A DNA stretch of 12,040 bases from Solirubrobacterales bacterium (GTDB taxonomy: Bacteria; Actinomycetota; Thermoleophilia; Solirubrobacterales; Solirubrobacteraceae), in contig PMKB01000109.1 in assembly GCA_003157595.1 (NCBI GenBank), forward strand, positions 1 through 12,040, written 5' to 3'. The stretch's first letter is position 1, and each line of letters begins with the position of its first letter. Below, one piece after another: positions 6,859-12,040 of the stretch. Made by a program: the position numbers and the translations under genes. The notes beneath the pieces were generated by a model that had not been told where the DNA came from, searched no databases, and saw only the letters and a program-made list of their open reading frames with translations.

Positions 6859-8219
6859 CAGCCCGCCACGTGGACGGCGCGCAGGAAGGAGTCGATCCCG
6901 TAGGCGGTGCCGCAGAGGCCGACGAATGTGACCACCGCAATGCCGATCACGTTGGTCGAGCGCCGGTTCGCCCAGGCGCCCATCAGCCCCTTGTCGTTGG
7001 CGAGCATCACCATGAACACCAGGCTGACCGGGAGCAGCACGGTGGCAAGCACGTTGGCGTTCAGCGCGATCGACAAAAGCGGCGCCCCGGGAATCAGGAT
7101 GACGAGCGCCGCGGTCAGCGCCACGCCGAAGTTCGCCGCGTAGAACAGCGCAGCCTGCCGCGGGAACGTGTTGAAGCTGTGTGTGACGCCGACGCATTCG
7201 GCGGCGGCGTAGGCGGTGCTCGCCGAGATCGTCAGGATCGCGACCGCTCCTGCCTCGATGAGCCCGAGCGCGAACACCGTTCCGGCGGCGGCGCCCGCAA
7301 CGCGCCGCAGCGCCTGCGGGAAGCCGGCGCCGGCGAAGCCCTGAATGCCGGCCCCGCCGTGGGTCAGCAGCGCGGCGCCGGCGACCACGGCTCCGATGCC
7401 GAAGATCGAGGCGAGCACGGCCCCCACCGCCGTGTCGTAGCGCCCGTGCCTGATGTCGCGCGGCGTCATGCCCTTGTCGGCGCTGGCGCCCTGCTGGAAG
7501 AAGATCATCCACGGCGTCACGGTCGCCCCGATCGTCGAGGCGATCAGCAGCAGCAGCGTGTTGACGGGGGCGCCGGGGAGGGGGGTGAAGTCGAACGAGT
7601 CGAGGACCGCACCGGCGTGCGGCTTGACCAGTATCGCCGCGACGAGGAACAGGCCGTTGAACAGCGCCATGCCGAGCACGATGCGCTCCCAGCGCCAGTA
7701 GCGCCCGCCGCTGAAGGTGAACACGACCAGCGTCAGCCCGAGCGCGACGGCGACTCCGGAGCCCAGCCCGAAGTAGGCCAGGCCGACGCGGATCGAGACG
7801 AACTCGGCCCCCAGTGTGACCAGGTTCGTCAGCGTGAGGTCGCCGGCGGCGAACCACCCCCACACCGAGCCGAAGCGCTGCAGCACGAGCTCGCCATAGC
7901 CGCGATGGGTGACCGCGCCGACGCGCATGCACATCTCCTGGCAGACGTAGGCCATCGCGAACAGCAGCGGGATGAATGGCACGAAGAAGCCAAGCCCGTA
8001 CTGCGCGCCATCGGAGGCGTAGGCGATCATGCTCGGCCCGTCGTTCTCGCCGAGCATCGCCAGGATCCCGGGCCCGACGAGCAGCCACATCAACGACCAG
8101 CGGCGTCCCCCCAGTCGCGCGCTGTGGACGCGCGAGCGGTCAAGCGACCGCGCCGCGTCCTCCTCGGTGACCGCGGGCGGCGCGAGCATCGGCGGGCTGG
8201 GGGCCTGCGTCGCTGCCAT
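6858..8219 (-). CDS. Nramp-related divalent metal transporter
   Basis: This 453-residue protein has 10-11 hydrophobic segments and the SLC11/Nramp fold signature. TM1 is GPGILAMLGENDGPSMIAYA (49-68). The invariant Asp (D60) is present, but the canonical D-P-G-N reads D-G-P-S, so the Asn ligand is missing. TM6 carries GATVTPWM (231-238) where classical transporters have an A/M-P-H motif. The TM3 region (Q94, then RVGAVTHRGYGEL) is conserved. This places it among Nramp-related transporters, a set that includes magnesium-selective NRMTs, rather than classical MntH. Substrate is therefore open: Mn2+ or another divalent ion from the regulator context, Mg2+ from the motif changes. The N-terminal 40 residues are hydrophilic. 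It begins 3 bases after the MntR-like regulator gene and overlaps the next small gene by one base, so the three form one operon, presumably metal-regulated. Confidence 0.92.
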   Translation of the reverse strand: MAATQAPSPPMLAPPAVTEEDAARSLDRSRVHSARLGGRRWSLMWLLVGPGILAMLGENDGPSMIAYASDGAQYGLGFFVPFIPLLFAMAYVCQEMCMRVGAVTHRGYGELVLQRFGSVWGWFAAGDLTLTNLVTLGAEFVSIRVGLAYFGLGSGVAVALGLTLVVFTFSGGRYWRWERIVLGMALFNGLFLVAAILVKPHAGAVLDSFDFTPLPGAPVNTLLLLIASTIGATVTPWMIFFQQGASADKGMTPRDIRHGRYDTAVGAVLASIFGIGAVVAGAALLTHGGAGIQGFAGAGFPQALRRVAGAAAGTVFALGLIEAGAVAILTISASTAYAAAECVGVTHSFNTFPRQAALFYAANFGVALTAALVILIPGAPLLSIALNANVLATVLLPVSLVFMVMLANDKGLMGAWANRRSTNVIGIAVVTFVGLCGTAYGIDSFLRAVHVAG

Positions 8220-8222
8220 CGA

Positions 8223-8939
8223 TCAGCCGGCTGCGCCTTGGCGCTCGCCGGCGGGCGCGTCGTCGTCTGCGAGCTCGACGCGCATGGCGCCCGCGAGCCG
8301 GCCGCCGATCGCGTGCTCGCGCTCGCCGAAGAGCACGAACAGCGGGCCGCCAAAGGGCTGGTGGTCGCGCACCTCGAAGCGGTCCCCGGGCGAGATGCCG
8401 CAGCCTGCCAGGTAGCGAAGCATCTCCGGATCGGAGTCCGAGACGCGGACGAAGACTCCGCGGTCACCGCGCACAAGGGTCTCCATGCTGCGCGTCGAGC
8501 GCTCTTGGAGCTCGAGGTCGGCACTCGGGATGGGGTCGCCGTGGGGATCTGACGCCGGGTTTCCGAGCTTTGTGGCGATCAGCTCCTCGAGCTCCTCGGA
8601 GAGCACGTGTTCGAGCACCTCGGCCTCCGCGTGGACGCGGTCCCACGACATCCCCAGGGCGTCGGCGAGGAAGCGCTCGAGCAGCCGGTGATGGCGAATG
8701 ACCTCCAGAGCAACCAGCCGCCCGTCGGCTGTGAGCCGCACACCGCGATAGGGCTCATGCGTGACGAGCCCCAGTTCGTCGAGCTTCTTGAGCATCGCCG
8801 ACACCGATCCCGGCGTGATGCCCAGCCGATCGGCCAGCGCGCTCGTCGTGACAGGCTCATCCCCGCGTGACTGCAGGGCGTAGATCGCCTTTGCGTAGTC
8901 GTCGATAGCCGGCGAGCGCTGCAGCGTTGGGGCGGACAC
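8223..8939 (-). CDS. DtxR/MntR-family metal-dependent repressor
   Basis: This 238-residue protein has the three-domain DtxR/IdeR layout: winged helix (about 11-75, with the recognition helix in TPGSVSAMLKKLDELGL), metal-binding dimerisation domain (about 76-152), and a C-terminal FeoA/SH3-like domain (about 160-222). Aligned to DtxR, the ancillary site is kept (H84, E88, H103). In the primary site, Met10 of DtxR corresponds to D14 and Cys102 to E107, followed by E110 and H111. Asp and Glu at these places are typical of manganese-sensing MntR, so Mn2+ is the likely effector (inference). It should bind DNA when metal-loaded and repress its own operon with the transporter 3 bases downstream. The GTG start at 8939 fits the N-terminus. 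There is no Shine-Dalgarno, but a strong promoter sits right before it, suggesting leaderless translation. Confidence 0.93.
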   Translation of the reverse strand: MSAPTLQRSPAIDDYAKAIYALQSRGDEPVTTSALADRLGITPGSVSAMLKKLDELGLVTHEPYRGVRLTADGRLVALEVIRHHRLLERFLADALGMSWDRVHAEAEVLEHVLSEELEELIATKLGNPASDPHGDPIPSADLELQERSTRSMETLVRGDRGVFVRVSDSDPEMLRYLAGCGISPGDRFEVRDHQPFGGPLFVLFGEREHAIGGRLAGAMRVELADDDAPAGERQGAAG

Positions 8940-8946
8940 TTGCTAA

Positions 8947-8975
8947 AGAATATGGCATGCCAAGATTTGGGTCAA
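8947..8975 (-). promoter_or_regulatory. sigma70-type promoter of the regulator-transporter operon (leaderless)
   Basis: On the minus strand, TTGACC (8970-8975) and TATTCT (8947-8952) are separated by exactly 17 bases, a close match to the housekeeping consensus. Only 7 bases lie between the -10 and the GTG start, so the predicted transcription start coincides with or abuts the GTG. The local sequence is much more AT-rich than its surroundings. Confidence 0.65.
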
Positions 8976-9007
8976 GGCACTAATGCGAAAACTGTTATGG
9001 CATGACA
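8951..9007. promoter_or_regulatory. candidate repressor operator pair (TATGGCATG direct repeat)
   Basis: A perfect 10-bp palindrome TGGCATGCCA (8953-8962) fills part of the promoter spacer. The nine bases TATGGCATG occur at 8951-8959 and again at 8996-9004, 45 bp apart, where the second copy continues as an imperfect palindrome (TGGCATGACA, 8998-9007). Position over the -10/-35 region of a metal-repressor gene makes autoregulation likely. The sequence does not resemble the classical DtxR/IdeR box. Confidence 0.4.
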
Positions 9008-9011
9008 GGTT

Positions 9012-9077
9012 GGTGCATGCACCCACCTGGGGATCGGCGCATGCGCCGATCCCGGGGGCGGGGCATGCCCCGACCCC
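9012..9077. repeat. three consecutive GCATGC-centred palindromes at 24-bp spacing
   Basis: Palindrome 1 is GGTGCATGCACC at 9012-9023 (12 bp, perfect). Palindrome 2 at 9030-9053 is a perfect 24-bp inverted repeat with half-site GGGATCGGCGCA. Palindrome 3 at 9054-9077 directly abuts it, is 24 bp with one mismatched pair (9058/9073), and has core CGGGGCATGCCCCG. Their centres lie at 9017.5, 9041.5 and 9065.5. The block sits just past the stop of the oxidoreductase gene and upstream of the regulator promoter. It could act as a hairpin terminator or mRNA-end structure, a protein-binding array, or a REP-like element. There is no T-tract on either side. Confidence 0.85.
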
Positions 9078-9098
9078 AAATCCTTTCCGGGGATGTCC

Positions 9099-10241
9099 TC
9101 AGCGCGCGCGGTCGCGCTCGTCGAGGTAGGGCGCGAGGTACTTCGCGGCGATCTTGGCCGGCGGCGACCAGGTGGGCTCGTCGGTGATCTCGGAGTGAAA
9201 GCCGCGTCCGCCGGTGAACTGCGCGCTGAGGTATTGGGGCGCGGCGCCGGTCAGGAGGATCCCGTGGATGACGGGGTGAAGCGGGGCGGGCTCGATCGCA
9301 AGACCGGCGAGCGCGGCGATCGATTCGGCGGCGGCGTCGGCCTGCTGGGCGGCGATGCCGCCGTACTTGAGCTCGAAGTCCGTCGCGTCGCCGGCGGCGT
9401 AGACGCCCTCGACTCCGCGCACCCGGCTGTGGACGTCGACCGGGATGAAACCGTGCTCACCGGCTGCCAGACCGCGGATCGCCGGCCCGTAGAGCTCCGG
9501 CAGCGCGATAACGCGATCGACGTCGATCGTCCGGTCTCCCGGGTTGATCACGACGTGGCGGCCGTCGGGCACCTCGCAGTGCGCCGAGGTGATCGTCGTG
9601 ATCCCCGACTGCTCGAGCAGCGCCGCCACGCCGCTCGAGGCGCCCTCGCCGAAGATCGCCAGCGGCTGCTGCTCGGGCGTCGCGATCGTGACCGCCAGCT
9701 CGACGTTCATCTCGAAGGCGCGCCGGGCCGTCATCAGCGCCAGCTCATAGATCGGCAGCGGCCAGGCCACGCGCGCCGGGATCACGAACGCGATGTCATG
9801 GACGTAACCGCTGTCGACGTCCTCGAGCAGCCCGCCCATCAGCTCCTCCAGGCGCGCGTCGTCCAGCGTCACGGCCGCCGGGAAGCGGGGGTGCGGCCGC
9901 GCGCCGAGGGCGAGCAGGATCGCGTCGTAGTGGAGCTCGGCGCCGGACTCGGTGCGCGCCACGCGACGGCCGACGTCAAGCGACGCGAAGCTCTCGACGA
10001 TCAGCGCCGCGCCGATGTCGGCCGCGATCTCGCCGACGGCGTAGCGGCGGGCGGCGCTGTAGGCGAACGGCTCGCGTACCGCCATCGGCCGGTAGACGAA
10101 GTCCTCGTTCGGCGCGACCAGCGTCACCTCGAAGCGCTCGGCGTCCAGGGCGCGGAGCGCCAGCGCCGCCTCGAGCGCGGCGACGCCGCCGCCGGCGATC
10201 ACGACCTTGAAGGGTTCCGAGGACGGGCTGGGACTGGTCAT
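9099..10241 (-). CDS. FAD-dependent oxidoreductase (SQR/NDH-2-like fold)
   Basis: This 380-residue flavoprotein belongs to the NAD(P)/FAD pyridine-nucleotide-disulfide superfamily. The FAD-binding beta-alpha-beta GGGVAALEA is at 17-25 and the second flavin motif VYAAGDATDF at 280-289, followed by KYGGIAAQQADAAA. The region where NADH dehydrogenases carry a second Gly-rich loop (about 148-175, FVIPARVAWPLPIYELALM) has no GxGxxG. The protein has a single cysteine (C222), so the redox cysteine pair of sulfide:quinone reductase is absent. Electron donor and acceptor are therefore unknown. No TM segment is present; peripheral membrane binding is possible. The start ATG at 10241 has AGGAG 7 bases upstream. 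It is divergent from the response regulator gene 59 bases away, which may regulate it. Confidence 0.88.
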   Translation of the reverse strand: MTSPSPSSEPFKVVIAGGGVAALEAALALRALDAERFEVTLVAPNEDFVYRPMAVREPFAYSAARRYAVGEIAADIGAALIVESFASLDVGRRVARTESGAELHYDAILLALGARPHPRFPAAVTLDDARLEELMGGLLEDVDSGYVHDIAFVIPARVAWPLPIYELALMTARRAFEMNVELAVTIATPEQQPLAIFGEGASSGVAALLEQSGITTITSAHCEVPDGRHVVINPGDRTIDVDRVIALPELYGPAIRGLAAGEHGFIPVDVHSRVRGVEGVYAAGDATDFELKYGGIAAQQADAAAESIAALAGLAIEPAPLHPVIHGILLTGAAPQYLSAQFTGGRGFHSEITDEPTWSPPAKIAAKYLAPYLDERDRAR

Positions 10242-10248
10242 CTCCGTG

Positions 10249-10253
10249 CTCCT
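10249..10253 (-). promoter_or_regulatory. ribosome binding site of the FAD oxidoreductase
   Basis: AGGAG on the minus strand lies 7 bases before the ATG at 10241 and fixes that start. Confidence 0.6.
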
Positions 10254-10300
10254 GTGTCGAGGCGAGCCTGCGATGGACCTGACACGCTACCGTTCCAGCG

Positions 10301-10972
10301 ATGGCCAGGGCCGACGGCACAGACCAGCAGGACCCAGTGGCGGCTGCGCCGATCCGTGTCGTGCTCGCCGACGATCATCCGGTCGTGCGCCGGGGGCTGC
10401 GCCTGCTGCTCGACGAGCAGGCCGAATTTGAGGTCGTGGCCGAGGCCGGCGACGTCGACGAGGCGCGACGGTACGTGCGAGGGCACCATCCCAACGTGCT
10501 CGTGCTCGACCTCAACATGCCCGGCGGCTCGAGCCTCGAGGCGATCCCGTCGCTGCGCGAGGAGTTCCCCGACACCCACATCGTGGTGCTGACGATGCAG
10601 CAGGAGCCCGCTTACGCGCGCGAGGCGATCGCCTCGGGCGCAGACGGCTACGTCCTCAAGCAGGCCGCCGACGGCGAGCTCGTCGAGGCGGTGCGGCTGG
10701 CGGCGGCGGGCGAGAGCTACCTCAATCCGCGCCTGGGCGCGCGCCTGGCGGCCGAGCCGCCGCCGGGACCCCCGGACAACCTCTCGGAGCGTGAGGTCGA
10801 CGTGCTGCGCCTGATCGCGCTCGGGCACACCAACACCGAGATCGCCCAGCAGCTCTACATCTCGGTGCGCACCGTCGAAACCCACCGCGGGCACATCTCC
10901 CAGAAGCTGCTGCTCTCGTCGCGTGCCGAGCTCGTGCGCTACGCGCTCGACCGCAAGCTCGTCGACACCTGA
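10301..10972 (+). CDS. NarL/FixJ-family response regulator
   Basis: This 223-residue two-domain regulator has a receiver domain at about 18-135 with the acidic pair D24/D25, phospho-acceptor D70 (LVLDLNMPGG), T98 and K120. A short Pro-rich linker follows (152-159), then a LuxR-type helix-turn-helix at about 160-217 (LSEREVDVLRLIALGHTNTEIA and SVRTVETHRGHI). Phosphorylation by a sensor kinase should trigger DNA binding. No kinase gene is adjacent, so in this window it is an orphan regulator. The ATG at 10301 has no Shine-Dalgarno, so a leaderless or weakly translated start is possible. It is divergent from the FAD oxidoreductase, and its 3' end overlaps the universal stress protein gene tail-to-tail by 34 bp. 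Neighbours suggest redox or energy-stress control (inference). Confidence 0.93.
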   Translation: MARADGTDQQDPVAAAPIRVVLADDHPVVRRGLRLLLDEQAEFEVVAEAGDVDEARRYVRGHHPNVLVLDLNMPGGSSLEAIPSLREEFPDTHIVVLTMQQEPAYAREAIASGADGYVLKQAADGELVEAVRLAAAGESYLNPRLGARLAAEPPPGPPDNLSEREVDVLRLIALGHTNTEIAQQLYISVRTVETHRGHISQKLLLSSRAELVRYALDRKLVDT

Positions 10973-11826
10973 GCTCCGGCCTCGGTGCCGGCCGCGGTGC
11001 GCGGCAGAACCAGCAGCGCACAGCGGGCGTGACGCGCCAGGCCGTGCGAGGTGCTGCCCAGGACGAGCCGCCGCACGGGGCCGTAGTTGCGCGACCCCAC
11101 GACCAGCAGATCGACGCGGTCGCCGTAGGCCGCGAGCTCCTCGGCCGGAAGGCCATAGACGGCCGTCGCCTCGACGCCCTCGAGCGCCGTCACCTTCTCC
11201 TCGGCGGCGCTTCTGTCGGCCTCGATGATCTCGCCCCAGTTGGCGGGCATCGGTGCGATGTAGCCCCAGGCCGGAAGCGAGACGACGTACAGCGCGCTGA
11301 GCTTCGCCCCGTCGCGCTGCGCAAGCGCACGCGCAGCGGCCAGCGCCACGTGGCTCTCGGGGGAGAAGTCGTAGGCGACGCCGATGCGCAGGAAGCCGCC
11401 GGACCGTGCCACGTAGCCGCGCGGCGCGACCGCGACGGCGCACGGCGCGCCGTTGAGCGACGCCCGGGTGTCGTCGCCGACCAGCACGCGTCCCGCCAGC
11501 CCGCGACTGTGCGAGCCGACGACGAGCAGGTCGCCGTCGTGGCGCTCGGCGAGCGTGTGCAGGCCGCGACCGACGGAGGAGGCGCAGATGATCGTCAGCT
11601 CGGCATCGACGCCGGTGGCGTCTCGCTCGGCCTGGAGCAGCACCAGCGCGTCCTTGCCGGCGACGTCGGCCGACTTGCCGTGCACGGTGCGTCCGGGTGT
11701 GGGCACCCCGCCGTAGATGTGGGCCAGCGTCACGCGCCCACCGGCCTGCGTGAGCGCGACTCCGAGCTTGATTGCGTCGCGGCCGGTGGGGCTGCCATCG
11801 ACTCCTATGATCACGTTGGCAAACAC
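10939..11826 (-). CDS. tandem-domain universal stress protein
   Basis: This 295-residue protein has two UspA domains (about 1-136 and 145-276). Domain 1 opens with NVIIGVDGSPTGRDAI. Its nucleotide loop (V103-GSHSRGLAGRVLVGDD) departs from G-2x-G-9x-G(S/T): the second Gly is Ser and the last pair is Gly-Asp. Domain 2 has VGSRNYGPVRRLVLGS (243-258), with Asn for the second Gly but the final GS kept. ATP binding may thus be limited to domain 2 or lost. Tandem Usps in actinobacteria are commonly part of hypoxia or dormancy responses; that role here is inferred. The GTG start at 11826 is supported by AAGGAG 4 bases upstream. The gene is divergent from the phosphoketolase, and its last 34 bp overlap the end of the response regulator gene on the other strand. 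Confidence 0.92.
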   Translation of the reverse strand: MFANVIIGVDGSPTGRDAIKLGVALTQAGGRVTLAHIYGGVPTPGRTVHGKSADVAGKDALVLLQAERDATGVDAELTIICASSVGRGLHTLAERHDGDLLVVGSHSRGLAGRVLVGDDTRASLNGAPCAVAVAPRGYVARSGGFLRIGVAYDFSPESHVALAAARALAQRDGAKLSALYVVSLPAWGYIAPMPANWGEIIEADRSAAEEKVTALEGVEATAVYGLPAEELAAYGDRVDLLVVGSRNYGPVRRLVLGSTSHGLARHARCALLVLPRTAAGTEAGAQVSTSLRSSA

Positions 11827-11830
11827 GCCA

Positions 11831-11836
11831 CTCCTT
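11831..11836 (-). promoter_or_regulatory. ribosome binding site of the universal stress protein
   Basis: AAGGAG on the minus strand ends 4 bases before the GTG at 11826 and supports that non-ATG start. Confidence 0.65.
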
Positions 11837-11849
11837 CAACCACCTGGAA

Positions 11850-11878
11850 ACGCTACGACGCGGCGCCCTGCGCGTCAT
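11850..11878 (-). promoter_or_regulatory. candidate promoter of the universal stress protein
   Basis: On the minus strand, ATGACG (11873-11878) and TAGCGT (11850-11855) are 17 bases apart, a plausible GC-rich actinobacterial promoter. The implied start near 11843 leaves a short leader holding the AAGGAG. The TAGCGT also lies in a motif shared with the upstream region of the FAD oxidoreductase. Confidence 0.4.
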
Positions 11879-11941
11879 CCGTGGCAGCGCCCGGGCTGTT
11901 GCGGAGATATACGGACGCGATAACGATCACGATGTGAGCAT

Positions 11942-12040
11942 ATGAACGGCGTGAGCTCCGTCACCGCGACGCCCCATACCCCGCTGCCCGAGCGGGACCT
12001 GGCGTTGATCGATGCATACTGGCGGGCCGCCAACTATCTC
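11942..12040 (+). CDS. xfp: phosphoketolase, N-terminal part (runs off the window)
   Basis: The ATG at 11942 opens a frame that continues past the right edge, with 33 residues visible. After a short variable start, LPERDLALIDAYWRAANYL closely matches the N-terminus of xylulose-5-phosphate/fructose-6-phosphate phosphoketolases. These ThDP enzymes split a ketose phosphate with inorganic phosphate to acetyl phosphate plus a shorter aldose phosphate. The active site lies outside the window, so integrity cannot be judged. No strong Shine-Dalgarno precedes the ATG. The 115-bp region shared with the divergent universal stress protein gene offers only weak plus-strand promoter matches (TTGCGG at 11899-11904, GATAAC at 11919-11924, poor spacing). 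Acetyl-phosphate production beside stress and redox genes suggests a low-energy or fermentative response (inference). Confidence 0.85.
   Translation, partial: MNGVSSVTATPHTPLPERDLALIDAYWRAANYL

Noticed and set aside
6858..8219. Naming the transporter mntH
   Set aside because: The DPGN and A/M-P-H signatures of classical MntH are absent, so substrate and name are not secure.
6843..8552. 569-codon plus-strand frame across the transporter and regulator
   Set aside because: It spans two well-supported minus-strand genes and is rich in Arg, Asp, His and Gln with no recognisable fold.
9012..9077. CRISPR-like repeat array
   Set aside because: The units share only the GCATGC core, two of them abut with no spacer, and there is no constant direct repeat.
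9099..10241. Calling the flavoprotein a sulfide:quinone reductase
   Set aside because: Only one cysteine is present, so the catalytic cysteine pair is missing.
9093..10592. 499-codon plus-strand frame across the oxidoreductase into the response regulator
   Set aside because: A shadow of codon bias; it has no motifs and crosses the divergent promoter region.
10976..10991. Terminator hairpin after the response regulator (CCGGC/GCCGG)
   Set aside because: The stem is only 5 bp, there is no T-tract, and it lies inside the opposing Usp coding region.
10238..11878. 546-codon minus-strand frame across the Usp and response regulator
   Set aside because: Overlaps two clear genes in other frames and has an Arg-rich product typical of an out-of-frame reading.

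Overview
The window is very GC-rich, and the genes have strongly G/C-biased third codon positions. Every predicted product looks actinobacterial. The gene families and style (GT39-type glycosyltransferase with an unusual linker, Arylsulfotran_2-type lipoprotein, Nramp-related transporter, NarL regulator, phosphoketolase) fit a soil Actinomycetota, possibly Thermoleophilia/Solirubrobacterales. That placement is inference from gene style, not from a marker gene. I see no rRNA, tRNA, IS element, phage gene or CRISPR array. About ten genes are packed tightly, and no gene-free stretch exceeds 300 bases.

Left part (1-6449), envelope and sulfate esters. The C-terminal part of a membrane glycosyltransferase enters from the left edge. 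A small 72-residue hypothetical gene and a Tat-exported formylglycine-type sulfatase follow on the same strand. Tail-to-tail with the sulfatase is a two-gene unit on the minus strand: a YbhN/lysylphosphatidylglycerol-synthase-type membrane protein followed 22 bases later by an arylsulfotransferase-family lipoprotein. One enzyme that cleaves sulfate esters and one family that transfers sulfuryl groups therefore lie side by side, and both are predicted to act outside the cytoplasmic membrane.

Middle part (6580-9098), metal homeostasis. A minus-strand operon reads: DtxR/MntR-family regulator, then an Nramp-related transporter 3 bases later, then a 92-residue single-TM protein whose start overlaps the transporter stop by one base. 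The regulator has an MntR-like set of metal ligands (Asp14, Glu107). The transporter lacks the canonical DPGN signature. The promoter is a good sigma70-type match with a palindrome in its spacer, and its predicted start site falls at or next to the GTG codon, suggesting a leaderless mRNA. Upstream lies a run of palindromes all centred on GCATGC (or GCATGA), the last three spaced exactly 24 bp apart.

Right part (9099-12040), redox and stress. An FAD-dependent oxidoreductase is divergent from a NarL-type response regulator. That regulator converges on, and overlaps by 34 bp, a tandem universal stress protein. The stress protein is divergent from a phosphoketolase running off the right edge. The gene content resembles low-oxygen/stress clusters of other actinobacteria, but no sensor kinase is in view. 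The strongest leads are the unusual Nramp operon with its coupled small protein and the GCATGC palindrome array.
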